Assembly: GCF_020535565.1 (NCBI RefSeq)
Contig: NZ_CP084758.1
Location: forward strand, 3,919,001 to 3,983,000
Length of the DNA stretch: 64,000 nucleotides
DNA from: Shinella sp. XGS7
GTDB taxonomy: Bacteria > Pseudomonadota > Gammaproteobacteria > Burkholderiales > Burkholderiaceae_C
Reading direction: 5' to 3'
This document shows, piece after piece, positions 42,677-51,723 of this stretch. The notes beneath the pieces are model-generated. The model was not told where the DNA came from, made no database searches, and saw only the letters and a program-made list of their open reading frames with translations. Numbering within the stretch: the stretch's first letter is position 1; each line of letters begins with the position of its first letter. Both the position numbers and the translations under genes were made by a program.

Positions 42677-43460
42677 ATGCAACGACGTTCCCTGATCGCC
42701 CTGGCCGCCCTGGCCCTGAGCGCCGCCACCGCCGTCCAGGCCCAGGCCCCGGACTGGAAGAAGATCCGCATCGGCGTGGAAGGCGCCTACCCCCTTCTCC
42801 GAAGTGGGCGCGGACGGCAAGCTCAAGGGCTTCGAGATCGATTACGCCCTGGCCCTGTGCGCCGAGATGAAGGCCGAATGCACCCTGGTGCAGCAGGACT
42901 TCGACGGCCTGATCCCGGCCCTGCAGGCGCGCAAGATCGACGCCATCATCGCCTCCATGTCCGTCACGGACGAGCGCAAGAAGGCCATCGCCTTCTCCAA
43001 CCCCTACTACAACGTGCCGGCCCGCTTTGCCGCCAAGTCCGGCGCCAAGTTCGAGTTCAGCGCCGCCGGCCTCAAGGGCAAGAAGATCGCGGTGCAGCGC
43101 GCCACCATCCATGAGAAGTTCGTGGACGCCACCTTCAAGCAGAGCGAGATCGTGCGCTATGCCACCCAGGACCAGGCCTTCCTGGACCTGAAGTCCGGCC
43201 GCGTGGACCTGACCCTGGCCGATATGGTGGCCACCGACACCGGCTTCATCAAGACGCCGGCCGGCAAGGGCTTCGAGCTGATGGGCCCCAGCTACACCGA
43301 TGTGAAGTACTTCGGCACCGGTGTGGGCGTGGGCCTGCGCAAGGCCGACGAGAAGAGCCTGGCCACCAAGTTCAACGCCGCCATTGCCGCGCTGAAGGCC
43401 AACGGCAGCTTCAAGAAGCTCAACGACAAGTACTTCGAGTACGACATCGCACCGAAGTAA
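42677..43460 (+). pseudogene. Polar amino acid ABC transporter substrate-binding protein, frameshifted
   Basis: Periplasmic binding protein of the HisJ/ArtJ/LAO family. Frame 1 gives the signal peptide (MQRRSLIALAALALSAATAVQAQA) and IRIGVEGAYP, then breaks at the C-run 42790-42794. Frame 2 continues with SEVGADGKLKGFEIDYALALC, CTLVQQDFDGLIPAL, DAIIASMSVTDERKKAIAFS and a complete C-terminus. Two extra C (giving the usual AYPPFS) or one fewer would restore one 260-residue protein. The rest of the coding sequence is undamaged, so a sequencing indel is at least as likely as a real mutation. First gene of the transporter cluster. Confidence 0.88.
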
Positions 43461-43464
43461 TCTC

Positions 43465-43549
43465 CCCCCTACCGGCTGACGCCGGCCCCCTCGAGGGGGC
43501 GCACCCGCAGGACCGGCCAAGCCGGGTCCTCGGGTGCCGTGCGATGAAT
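43465..43549. repeat. Structured intergenic repeat, copy 2
   Basis: An 85-base element after the binding-protein gene, closely similar to 21183-21265: the same CCCCTACCGGCT opening, a CCGGC/GCCGG hairpin, the palindrome CCCCTCGAGGGG, and a long hairpin from GCGCACCCG to CGGGTGCCGTGC with an inner GGACCGGC/GCCGGGTCC. Several sites that differ from copy 1 keep pairing. Confidence 0.7.
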
Positions 43550-43602
43550 CGCGCGGGCACAGCCCGGCGCTCCATCCCGGCAGCGCGCTTGATTGAGTAC
43601 TC

Positions 43603-44295
43603 ATGTTTCTACACGGATTTCTGCCCAGCTTGCTGGAGGGCGCCCTGGTCACCCTCGGCGTGGCGCTGGCCTCGCTGGCCCTGGCCATGGTGCTGGGCCT
43701 GGCGGGCGCCATGGCCAAGCTCTCGCGCTGGCGCTGGGCGCGCGGCCTGGCCTACCTCTACACCACCCTGATCCGCGGCGTGCCCGATCTGGTGCTGATG
43801 CTGCTGATCTTCTTCGGCGGCCAGGTGGCGGTGAACAACCTCGCCCTGGCCCTGGGGCACGAGGACTACATCGACATCGACCCCTATGTGGCCGGCGTGC
43901 TGACCATCGGCTTCATCTTCGGCGCCTACCTCACCGAGGCCTTCCGCGGCGCCTTCCTGGCCGTGCCGCCGGGCCAGCGCGAGGCGGGTCTGGCCTATGG
44001 CATGAGCGGCTGGCAGGTCTTCGCCCGCATCAGCTTCCCGCAGATGTTCCGGCACGCGCTGCCGGGCCTGTCCAACAACTGGCTGGTGCTGATCAAGAGC
44101 ACGGCCATCGTCTCCGTGATCGGCCTGCACGATCTGATGACGCGCGGCCAGCAGGCCGCCGGCAGCACCAAGGAGCCCTTTGTGTTCTACACCGCCGTGG
44201 CCCTGATCTATCTGGGCTTCACCACGGTTTCGGAACTGGTGTTCGACCGGCTGCAAAAGCGCCTGTCCGTGGGCCAGCGCCAAGGCCAGCTCTGA
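43603..44295 (+). CDS. Polar amino acid ABC transporter permease, HisQ-like
   Basis: 230 residues, five or so membrane helices. Contains the family EAA-loop (EAFRGAFLAVPPGQREAGLAYGMSGWQVFARISFPQM) that contacts the ATPase. Partner of the next gene. The substrate is not determinable from sequence; basic amino acids or opines are typical for the HisQ/ArtQ group. Confidence 0.9.
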   Translation: MFLHGFLPSLLEGALVTLGVALASLALAMVLGLAGAMAKLSRWRWARGLAYLYTTLIRGVPDLVLMLLIFFGGQVAVNNLALALGHEDYIDIDPYVAGVLTIGFIFGAYLTEAFRGAFLAVPPGQREAGLAYGMSGWQVFARISFPQMFRHALPGLSNNWLVLIKSTAIVSVIGLHDLMTRGQQAAGSTKEPFVFYTAVALIYLGFTTVSELVFDRLQKRLSVGQRQGQL

Positions 44296-44304
44296 GATCC
44301 TGCC

Positions 44305-44991
44305 ATGGACCTGTCCGCCATCACCGAGAACCTGCCGCTGTACCTGAGCGGCGCGCAGACCACCTTCGAGCTGCTGCTCATCTCCCTGGGCCTGGGCCTG
44401 GCCTTCGCGATCCCGCTGGCCGTGCTGCGCACCCTGCCCCAGCGCTGGATCTGGGGCCCGATCTGGTTCTACACCTATATCTTCCGCGGCACCCCCATGC
44501 TGGTGCAGCTCTTCCTGGTCTATTACGGCCTGGCCCAGTTCGAGTGGATGCAGCAGAGCGCGCTGTGGCCCTACTTCAGCTCCGCCTGGTTCTGCGCCTG
44601 CCTGACCTTTGCGCTCAACACCTGCGCCTACACGGTGGAGATCATCGCCGGCAGCATCAAGGCCCTGCCGGCGGGCGAGATCGAGGCCGCCAAGTCCCTG
44701 GGCATGAGCCGCTGGGTGATGCTGCGCCGCATCGTGCTGCCCTCGGCCCTGCGCCGCGCCCTGCCGGCCTACAGCAATGAGGCCATCTTCATGCTGCACG
44801 GCACCTCGCTGGCCAGCATCGTGACCATCATGGACCTCACGGGCGCGGCCCGTCAGGTCAACTCCACCTACTACCTGCCCTTCGAGGCCTTCATCACCGC
44901 CGCGGTCTTCTACTTCCTGCTCACCCTCAGCCTGGTGGGCCTGTTCCATCTGGCCGAGCGCCGCTGGCTGCGCCCGCTGATGGCACGCTGA
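44305..44991 (+). CDS. Polar amino acid ABC transporter permease, HisM-like
   Basis: 228 residues with the EAA-loop EIIAGSIKALPAGEIEAAKSLGMSRWVMLRRIVLP and a HisM-type C-terminus. It begins 9 bases after the HisQ-like gene and forms the second half of the membrane channel. Confidence 0.9.
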   Translation: MDLSAITENLPLYLSGAQTTFELLLISLGLGLAFAIPLAVLRTLPQRWIWGPIWFYTYIFRGTPMLVQLFLVYYGLAQFEWMQQSALWPYFSSAWFCACLTFALNTCAYTVEIIAGSIKALPAGEIEAAKSLGMSRWVMLRRIVLPSALRRALPAYSNEAIFMLHGTSLASIVTIMDLTGAARQVNSTYYLPFEAFITAAVFYFLLTLSLVGLFHLAERRWLRPLMAR

Positions 44992-45014
44992 AGCACCTCG
45001 CCACCGCTGTTCCC

Positions 45015-46139
45015 ATGCAAACGCACACCCACGCCCTGCTCCCGCCCACCCCAGGCACGCACCGAGAGCTGATCTCCCTGCACTACGGCCAGCCCGGCGC
45101 CGCCGCGGGCAAGGCCTATCTGCAGGCCTCGCTGCACGCCGACGAACTGCCCGGCATGCTGGTGGCCCACCATCTGCGCCGCAAGCTCGACGCCCTGGAG
45201 GCCCAGGGCCGCATCAAGGGCGAGATCGTGCTGGTGCCCATGGCCAACCCCATCGGCCTGTCCCAGCACCTGCTGCACGGCCATCTGGGTCGCTTCGAGG
45301 CCACCTCGGGCGAGAACTTCAACCGCTACTACCCCGATCTGATCGAGGCCGTGGCCGACGAGGTGGCGGCGAGCCTGGGCGCCGATGCCACCCGCAATGT
45401 GCAGCTGCTGCGCCAGGCCCTGCGCCGCGCCATCGCCCAGAGCCCGGTGGATACCGAGCTGCAGTCCCTGCGCCGTGAACTCATGCTGCTGGCCTGCGAT
45501 GCCGACATCGTGCTGGACCTGCACTGCGATGCCGAGGCCGTGCTGCACCTCTACACCGAGCAGCCCTGCGCCCCGGCCTGCGAGCCCCTGGCCCGCTTCC
45601 TGGGTTCCCGCCTGACCCTGCTGGCCCTGGACTCCGGCGACAAGCCCTTTGACGAAATCTGCTCCCAGCCCTGGTGGCGCTGGGCGCGGCGCTTCGAGAC
45701 CGCGGGCACGCCCATCCCCCAGGCCTGCCTCTCGGTGACCGTGGAGCTGCGCGGCCAGGCCGATGTGGAGCATGCCCTGGCCGAACGCGACGCCGAGAAC
45801 CTGCTGAACTTCCTGGCCTGGCGCGGCCTGATCGAGCAGCCGGTGCCAGCCCTGCCCGAGCCCCTGGGCGATGCCCGCCCCCTGGCCGGCAGCATGCCGG
45901 TGAAAAGCCCGGTGGGCGGGGTGCTCACCTTCCTGCGCCAGCCGGGCGACTGGCTCCAGGCCGGCGAGGTGCTGGCCCAGGTGATCGACCCGATCAGCAA
46001 TGCGGTGACCGACCTGCACAGCCCCGTGGACGGCCTGCTCTTCGCACGCGACTCGGTGCGCCTGGTGCGCGCCGGCCAGAAGATCGCCAAGGTTGCGGGC
46101 CTGGAAGCCCGCCGCAGCGGCAAGCTGCTGGGAGATTGA
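45015..46139 (+). CDS. M14-family succinylglutamate desuccinylase/aspartoacylase-type deacylase
   Basis: 374 residues. Zinc ligands in ASLHADELPGML (His and Glu) and in DLHCDAEAVLHLY (His), with NPIGLSQHLLHG and FNRYYPDL as further family marks. The last 80 residues form a beta-barrel like lipoyl/biotinyl domains (VKSPVGGVLTFLRQPGDW), usual for this clade. Sits between permease and ATPase genes, so it probably deacylates the imported compound (an N-acyl amino acid or opine-like molecule). That is inference from context. Confidence 0.85.
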   Translation: MQTHTHALLPPTPGTHRELISLHYGQPGAAAGKAYLQASLHADELPGMLVAHHLRRKLDALEAQGRIKGEIVLVPMANPIGLSQHLLHGHLGRFEATSGENFNRYYPDLIEAVADEVAASLGADATRNVQLLRQALRRAIAQSPVDTELQSLRRELMLLACDADIVLDLHCDAEAVLHLYTEQPCAPACEPLARFLGSRLTLLALDSGDKPFDEICSQPWWRWARRFETAGTPIPQACLSVTVELRGQADVEHALAERDAENLLNFLAWRGLIEQPVPALPEPLGDARPLAGSMPVKSPVGGVLTFLRQPGDWLQAGEVLAQVIDPISNAVTDLHSPVDGLLFARDSVRLVRAGQKIAKVAGLEARRSGKLLGD

Positions 46140-46146
46140 GGACACC

Positions 46147-46935
46147 ATGAGTAGTACGAACAACAACAGCAGCAGCAGCCTGATCGTCAAGGACCTCCAC
46201 AAGCGCTACGGCGAACGCGAGGTGCTCAAGGGCGTGTCCCTGTCGGCCAGAAAGGGCGATGTGATCACCCTCATCGGTTCCTCCGGCTCGGGCAAGAGCA
46301 CCTTCCTGCGCTGTCTCAACCTGCTGGAGCAACCCCACCAGGGCACGCTCTCGCTGGACGGCGAGAACCTGGCCCTGGTGCCCGACCGCGACGGCAGCCT
46401 GCGCGCGGCCGATGCCCAGCAGCTGCAGCGCTGGCGCGCGCGCCTGGCCATGGTGTTCCAGAACTTCAATCTCTGGGGCCACCGCAGCGTGATCGAGAAC
46501 GTGATTGAAGCGCCCGTCCATGTGCTGGGCGTGCCCAAGGCCGAGGCCCTGGAGAAGGCCGAAGCCCTGCTGGCCCGGGTGGGCGTGGCGCATCGCAAGA
46601 ACGTCTACCCCGGCCCGCTTTCCGGCGGCCAGAAGCAGCGCGTCGCCATCGCCCGTGCCCTGGCCCTTTCGCCCAAGATCATGCTGTTCGACGAGGTGAC
46701 CTCGGCGCTCGATCCGGAACTGGTGGGCGAGGTGCTGAACGTCATGCGCAAGCTCGCCGCCGAGGGCCGCACCATGCTGCTCGTGACCCACGAAATGGGC
46801 TTCGCCCGCGAGGTCTCCAACCGCGTCATCTTCCTGCACAAGGGCCAGATCGAGGAGGAAGGCAACCCGCGCGAGGTGCTGCTGCGCCCGCAGAGCCAGC
46901 GCCTGCAGCAGTTCCTCAGCGGCGGACTGAAGTAG
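46147..46935 (+). CDS. Polar amino acid ABC transporter ATP-binding protein, HisP-like
   Basis: 262 residues. Walker A GSSGSGKST, Q-loop VFQNFNLW, signature LSGGQKQRVAIARAL, Walker B IMLFDEVTSALDPE, H-loop VTHEM. An Asn/Ser-rich N-terminus (MSSTNNNSSSS) precedes the domain. Start at 46147, 7 bases after the M14 gene stop. Completes the importer with the three genes upstream. Confidence 0.93.
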   Translation: MSSTNNNSSSSLIVKDLHKRYGEREVLKGVSLSARKGDVITLIGSSGSGKSTFLRCLNLLEQPHQGTLSLDGENLALVPDRDGSLRAADAQQLQRWRARLAMVFQNFNLWGHRSVIENVIEAPVHVLGVPKAEALEKAEALLARVGVAHRKNVYPGPLSGGQKQRVAIARALALSPKIMLFDEVTSALDPELVGEVLNVMRKLAAEGRTMLLVTHEMGFAREVSNRVIFLHKGQIEEEGNPREVLLRPQSQRLQQFLSGGLK

Positions 46936-46945
46936 TCGGGTGCCC

Positions 46946-48049
46946 ATGTCGGCCCGCCCCGCCCTGCTTGGCCTGAGCCTGCTGGCCAGCAGCCCCCTGA
47001 TCCAGGCCCAGGGCGGCAGCGCCCCCGATGCCGCCGCCCTGCAGGCCTGCGCCGCGATTGGCGCGCCGGCCGACCGCCTGGCCTGCTACGACCGGGCCCT
47101 GGGCCGTGCGCCCGAGGTGGCGCCCACCGCCGCCGCGCCCGCCGCCGCCGCGACCTCCCTGCTGGCCCCCAAGGGCGAGCCCCTGCCGGCCGCCGCGCCG
47201 CTGCGCGAGGGAGCCGTCGAGCCCCCCAGCCTGCTGGCCCGCTACTGGGAGCTGGAGCCGGGCACCAAGCGCGGCGTCTTCAATTTCGTGGGCTACCGGC
47301 CCAGCTACGTGATGCCGCTGCACGTGACCAGCCGCATCAACCGCGCGCCGAGCTCGCCCACCCAGGCGGCCGTGACCCAGCCCAACTACCGGCGCGAGGA
47401 GGCCAAATTCCAGATCTCGCTGCGCACCAAGCTGGCCCAGGACTTTCTGCTGCCCGGCGGCGACCTCTGGGCCGCCTACACCCAGCAGGCCATGTGGCAG
47501 ATCTGGAACGGCAAGGACTCCAAGCCTTTTCGCAACAGCGATTACGAGCCCGAGCTGATCTATGTGCTGCCCACGCCCGAGGGCCTGCGCCGCCTGCCCT
47601 TTGACTGGCAGTGGCGCTATGGCCAGCTGAGCCTGACGCACCAGTCCAACGGCCAGTCCGACCCGCTCTCGCGCAGCTGGAATCGCATCAACCTGGCGGC
47701 CGGCTTCGAACGCGGCCCCTGGTCCCTGATCGCGCGCATGAGCCAGCGCCTCAAGGAAGCGCGCAGCGAGGACAACAACCCCGATCTGGTGGACTACCGC
47801 GGCCGCAGCGAGCTGCAGCTGAACTGGGCCCATGGCCCCCACACCGTGCAGCTGCTCTACCGCAGCACCCTGCGCGATCTGGCCAAGTACGGCGCCCTGC
47901 AGCTGGAGTGGAGCTACCCGGTCTATGCCGACCAGCCCAACGGCCTGCGCTGGTATGTGCAGGCCTTCCGCGGCTATGGCGAGACGCTCACCGACTACAA
48001 CTTCCGCCAGACCAGCCTTGGGGCGGGCCTGAGCTTTCTGCAGTTCTGA
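46946..48049 (+). CDS. pldA: Outer membrane phospholipase A
   Basis: 367 residues with signal peptide (about 1-22) and a low-complexity Ala/Pro segment, then the OMPLA barrel. The catalytic signature LSLTHQSNGQSDPLSRSWNRI holds the His-Ser of the Asn-His-Ser triad. Ends in aromatic Phe (FLQF), the outer-membrane barrel sorting signal. Degrades phospholipids in the outer leaflet after membrane stress. Probably independent of the transporter genes. Confidence 0.93.
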   Translation: MSARPALLGLSLLASSPLIQAQGGSAPDAAALQACAAIGAPADRLACYDRALGRAPEVAPTAAAPAAAATSLLAPKGEPLPAAAPLREGAVEPPSLLARYWELEPGTKRGVFNFVGYRPSYVMPLHVTSRINRAPSSPTQAAVTQPNYRREEAKFQISLRTKLAQDFLLPGGDLWAAYTQQAMWQIWNGKDSKPFRNSDYEPELIYVLPTPEGLRRLPFDWQWRYGQLSLTHQSNGQSDPLSRSWNRINLAAGFERGPWSLIARMSQRLKEARSEDNNPDLVDYRGRSELQLNWAHGPHTVQLLYRSTLRDLAKYGALQLEWSYPVYADQPNGLRWYVQAFRGYGETLTDYNFRQTSLGAGLSFLQF

Positions 48050-48068
48050 GGGCGCGCGGTGGCTGCGC

Positions 48069-48794
48069 TCAGAGCGCGCGGCCGTCGCCCTCCAGCGCCT
48101 TCAGCACCTCCGAGCGGAACTCGCGCTGGTAGAGGATGTAGATCACGCCCAGGGTGCCGGTCATGAAGGCCCAGGGCGAGAAGAACCAGCACACGGCGGC
48201 AAAGGCCAGGTAGTAGGCGCGCAGGCCGTCGTTGAAGGTCTCGGCCGCCAGGGCCACCACCTTGCCGGCCCGCTTGGCAAAGGCCTCGCGTGAGAGACTG
48301 GGGTCGGCATCGAACTGCTTGGATTCCGGCGCCGCGGCCACCAGCAGGGCGCCAAAGGTGTACTGGCGCATGCTCCAGGTGAAGCGGAAGAAGGCGTAGA
48401 CGAAGATAGCCGTCAGCAGCACCAGCTTGAGGTCGAAGACCAGGGCGCTGGTGCGCGCTGCAAAGGGCAGCTCGCGCACCAGCTCGGTGGCCTTGTCGCT
48501 CGCGCCCAGCACGGCCAGCAGGCCGCCGATGATCAGGATGGTGGTGGAGGCGAAGAAGGAGGGGCTGGTGGAGAGGCTTTGCACCACCACGCCGTCGATC
48601 ACCCGCACCTCGCGGTAGGTGGTCTGCAGCATCCAGCGGTGGCGCTCGCGGTTGGTGGCGCCCAGCACCGAGGCCTTGGTCAGCGAACGCTGCTTGGCGA
48701 ATCGTGCATAGCCCACCCAGCCCGCAAAGAACACCGCCAGCGCCAGCCAGTCGATCAGGGGCAGAAACTTCAGCAGGGTCAGCAGATTTTGCAT
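48069..48794 (-). CDS. DUF599 family membrane protein
   Basis: 241 residues, four predicted membrane helices (about 8-28, 80-100, 118-140, 192-218). LIDWLALAVFFAGWVGYARF at the N-terminus and FFRFTWSMRQYTFGALLVAAAP fit the DUF599 family, which has no established function. Convergent with pldA, 20 bases apart. Downstream of the pirin gene on the same strand, with a palindromic repeat between. Confidence 0.8.
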   Translation of the reverse strand: MQNLLTLLKFLPLIDWLALAVFFAGWVGYARFAKQRSLTKASVLGATNRERHRWMLQTTYREVRVIDGVVVQSLSTSPSFFASTTILIIGGLLAVLGASDKATELVRELPFAARTSALVFDLKLVLLTAIFVYAFFRFTWSMRQYTFGALLVAAAPESKQFDADPSLSREAFAKRAGKVVALAAETFNDGLRAYYLAFAAVCWFFSPWAFMTGTLGVIYILYQREFRSEVLKALEGDGRAL

Positions 48795-48840
48795 GGGCCG
48801 CAGTCTATCCAGACGGCGGCCCTGCCGATCTCAGGTAAAG

Positions 48841-48923
48841 CACCGCTGCCGGCGGTGCGCAGGGCACTCCGACACCGCCGGCCGCGGTGCGCTGCACACT
48901 CCGGCACCGCCGGCCGCGGTGCC
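48841..48923. repeat. GC-rich palindromic tandem repeat between pirin and DUF599 genes
   Basis: Two 27-base units (48865-48891 and 48897-48923, period 32) differing at a few bases, each containing the near-palindrome CACCGCCGGCCGCGGTG. A related third half-unit, CACCGCTGCCGGCGGTG, lies at 48841-48857. Each unit could form a strong hairpin; it may serve as terminator or REP-type element. Confidence 0.65.
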
Positions 48924-48931
48924 GGCGCGCA

Positions 48932-49654
48932 TCAGCGCGGCAGGTCGAAGACCAGTACCTCGGCGTCCTCACCGCCCGAGATCTCGATCTGGCCGAGCTC
49001 GGCAAGCTGCAGCGCGTCACCGCCCTGCAGGGCCTGGCCGTTCACCGTGAGCTTGCCGCGCACCAGATGCACATAGGCCACGCGACCCGGCGCCAGAGCC
49101 AGCTCGGCCGACTCCGCCCCGTCGAACAGGCCTGCATAGAGCCGCGCGCTGGACTGGATGCTCACCGAGCCCTCGGCGCCATCGGGCGAGGCCACCAGGC
49201 GCAGGCGGCCGCGCTTGTCTTCCGTGGGGAAATGGCGCTGCTCATAGCCCGGGGCCACGCCGCGCTGATCCGGCATGATCCAGATCTGCAGGAAATGGGT
49301 GGCACCGGTCTTGGAGTTGTTGAACTCGCTGTGCATCACGCCTGTCCCAGCGCTCATGCGCTGCACATCGCCGGGGCGGATCACGCCGGCATGCGCGCCA
49401 CCGGCATGACCGTTGCCCATGCTGTCCTTGTGGGCCAGCTCGCCCTCCAGCACATAGCTGATGATCTCCATATCGCGGTGGCCATGGGTGCCGAAGCCCG
49501 TGCCCGGGGCAATGCGGTCTTCGTTGATCACGCGCAGCGGCCCGAAGCCCATGCGCTTGGGGTCGTAGTAGTCGGCGAAGGAAAAGCTGTGGAAGGACTT
49601 CAGCCAGCCATGGTCGGCATAGCCCCGGTCGGCGGACTTGATCAGTTCAATCAT
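48932..49654 (-). CDS. Pirin family protein
   Basis: 240 residues, bicupin fold. Metal-binding residues in GFGTHGHRDMEIISYVLEGEL and AHAGVIRPGDVQRMSAGTGVMHSEFN (three His and one Glu). Iron-binding pirins can act as quercetinases or transcription co-regulators; here the role is not defined. Start at 49654 because AAGGAG lies 6 bases upstream; an ATG at 49660 directly abuts this site. Divergent from the LysR gene, a common pair. Confidence 0.9.
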   Translation of the reverse strand: MIELIKSADRGYADHGWLKSFHSFSFADYYDPKRMGFGPLRVINEDRIAPGTGFGTHGHRDMEIISYVLEGELAHKDSMGNGHAGGAHAGVIRPGDVQRMSAGTGVMHSEFNNSKTGATHFLQIWIMPDQRGVAPGYEQRHFPTEDKRGRLRLVASPDGAEGSVSIQSSARLYAGLFDGAESAELALAPGRVAYVHLVRGKLTVNGQALQGGDALQLAELGQIEISGGEDAEVLVFDLPR

Positions 49655-49805
49655 GCTCATCTCCTTGTGGGTGGGGCGCACGGTGGCGCCATGGATCTCA
49701 CTGTAGGAGGCCGGCCCGGGCAGCGGGCGCTGGGGGCCTGAAGCCAGCATTCAAATAAGATGAAGCCCTGGCCTGAACGATCCCACACCGCCCCTCCCGC
49801 CCACG

Positions 49806-50777
49806 ATGTCCCAGACCGACAAGCGCCGCGTCCTCACCCCCGAAGCCCTGGCCATGATGGACAGCATTGCCCGCAGCGGCAGCTTTGCCGCGGCCGCGCG
49901 CGAGATGGGCAAGGTGCCCTCGGCCCTGACCTACAGCGTGCGCCAGCTGGAAGAAGCGCTGGACGTGCTGCTCTTCGATCGCCGCTCCCGCCAGGCCGAG
50001 CTCACCGCCGCCGGCCAGGAGCTGCTGGTCGAAGGCCGCCGCCTGCTGCAGGAGATGGACGCCGTGGCCAACCGCGTGCGCCGCGTGGCCACCGGCTGGG
50101 AGAGCGAGCTCACGATTGCCATCGACGACGCGGTGGCGCGCCGCGCCCTCTTCGACCTGATGGAGAGCTTCTACCAGCTCAGCCCCGGCGACGGCGCGCC
50201 CAGCGGCCCGCCCACCCGGCTCAAGCTGCGGGTGGAAGTGCTCTCCGGCACCTGGGAGGCCCTGCTCAGCGGCCAGGCCGATCTGGCCATTGGCACCAGC
50301 GCCCAGCCCCCGGGCAGCTCGGTCTTCTGCGAGCTGCTGGGCGATATGGAGATGGTGTTCTGCGTGGCGCCCCACCACGCCCTGGCGCGCCAGGAGGGCG
50401 TGCTCTCGGCCGCCGACATCGCCCAGCACCGCATCATTGCCGTGGCCGACAGCGCGCGCAGCCTGGCGCCCATGACCGTGGGCGTGATGCCCGGCCAGGA
50501 TGTGCTCACCGTGCCCTCCATGGCCACCAAGCTGGAGGCCCTGATGCGCGGCCTGGGCTGCGGCTCCCTGCCGGTGTCCATGGTGCGCCGGCATATCGAG
50601 GCCGGCCGCCTAGTGGCCCCGCCCACCTACCAGGAAAAGCGCCTCTTCCCCATGCACTACGCCTGGCGCAACACCGGCCAGCCCCCAGGCAAGGCCCTGG
50701 CCTGGTGGCTGGAGCAGCTGCAGGCGCCCAAGACCCGCGAGGCCCTGGTGCACCAGCACGAGGGCCTGCTGCTGTGA
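49806..50777 (+). CDS. LysR-family transcriptional regulator
   Basis: 323 residues: N-terminal winged HTH ([36 protein letters not shown]) and a substrate-binding-like effector domain. Divergently placed 150 bases from the pirin gene and so its probable regulator. The following gene starts within its stop codon. Confidence 0.9.
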   Translation: MSQTDKRRVLTPEALAMMDSIARSGSFAAAAREMGKVPSALTYSVRQLEEALDVLLFDRRSRQAELTAAGQELLVEGRRLLQEMDAVANRVRRVATGWESELTIAIDDAVARRALFDLMESFYQLSPGDGAPSGPPTRLKLRVEVLSGTWEALLSGQADLAIGTSAQPPGSSVFCELLGDMEMVFCVAPHHALARQEGVLSAADIAQHRIIAVADSARSLAPMTVGVMPGQDVLTVPSMATKLEALMRGLGCGSLPVSMVRRHIEAGRLVAPPTYQEKRLFPMHYAWRNTGQPPGKALAWWLEQLQAPKTREALVHQHEGLLL

Positions 50778-51684
50778 GCCCTGGGCCTGGGGCCGGTTAC
50801 CGCGGCCGCTTCGCGCCCTCCCCCACCGGCCTGCTGCACGAGGGCTCCCTGGTGGCCGCCCTGGCCAGCTGGCTGGACGCGCGCGCCCATGGCGGCCGCT
50901 GGCTGGTGCGCATCGAGGACGTGGACACGCCTCGCTGCGTGCCCGGCGCCGACCAGGAGATCCTGGCCCAGCTCGACCGCCTGGGCCTGCGGCCCGATGA
51001 GCCGCCGCTGTGGCAGTCGCAGCGCGGCGAGCGCTATGCCCAGGCCCTGGCGCGGCTGCAGGCGGCCGGCCTCGCCTATGGCTGCGCCTGCTCGCGCAAG
51101 GACATTGCCCAGGCCCTGGCCGCCGCCGGCCAGGGGCCCGAGCGCCACGGCGAGCTGGTCTACCCCGGCAGCTGCCGCCCCGCGCGTGGCGGCCTGGGCC
51201 CGCGGGCGCCACGGGCCTGGCGCCTGCTCACCGAGGGCGCCGGCCTGATCGCCTGGCAGGACCGCCGCCTGGGCGCGCAGCAGCAGGCCCTGGAAGCCGA
51301 GGTGGGCGACTTCGTGCTCCGGCGCGCCGACGGGCTCTGGGCCTATCAGCTGGCCGTGGTGGTGGACGATGCCGAGCAAGGCATCAGCGATGTGGTGCGC
51401 GGTGAAGACCTGGCCGACAACACGCCGCGCCAGCGCTTTCTGCAGCGCTGCCTGGGCCTGCCCGCACTGCGCTATCTGCACACCCCCCTGGTGCTGGCCG
51501 AAGACGGGCAGAAGCTCTCCAAGCAGAACGGCGCCCGCCCCCTGGACCTGAGCGAGCCGGTGGCCGCCCTGCAGCGGGCCGCCACGGCCCTGGGCCTGCC
51601 CCCGTTGACCCCGGGCCTGCCCCTGGCCGAAACCCTGGCGCAGGCCGTGGCCGCCTGGCGGGGGCTTATGATGCCGGCCACATT
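50774..51684 (+). CDS. gluQ: Glutamyl-Q tRNA(Asp) synthetase, 3' end uncertain
   Basis: Attaches glutamate to queuosine of tRNA-Asp. GTG start at 50774 overlaps the LysR stop. [21 protein letters not shown] holds the HIGH-like motif, GCACSRKDI and YPGSC provide the zinc cysteines, and KLSKQNGA the KMSKS-like motif. The catalytic core ends near AWRG (about residue 297). No stop follows: the frame continues into the FKBP gene, but one extra or one fewer G in the run 51660-51664 would end it within 4-30 bases. I cut the feature before the FKBP ATG. Confidence 0.85.
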
Positions 51685-51723
51685 TGAATTCCCCTCATCC
51701 TCCCAGCAGGACAGCAAGACCAT

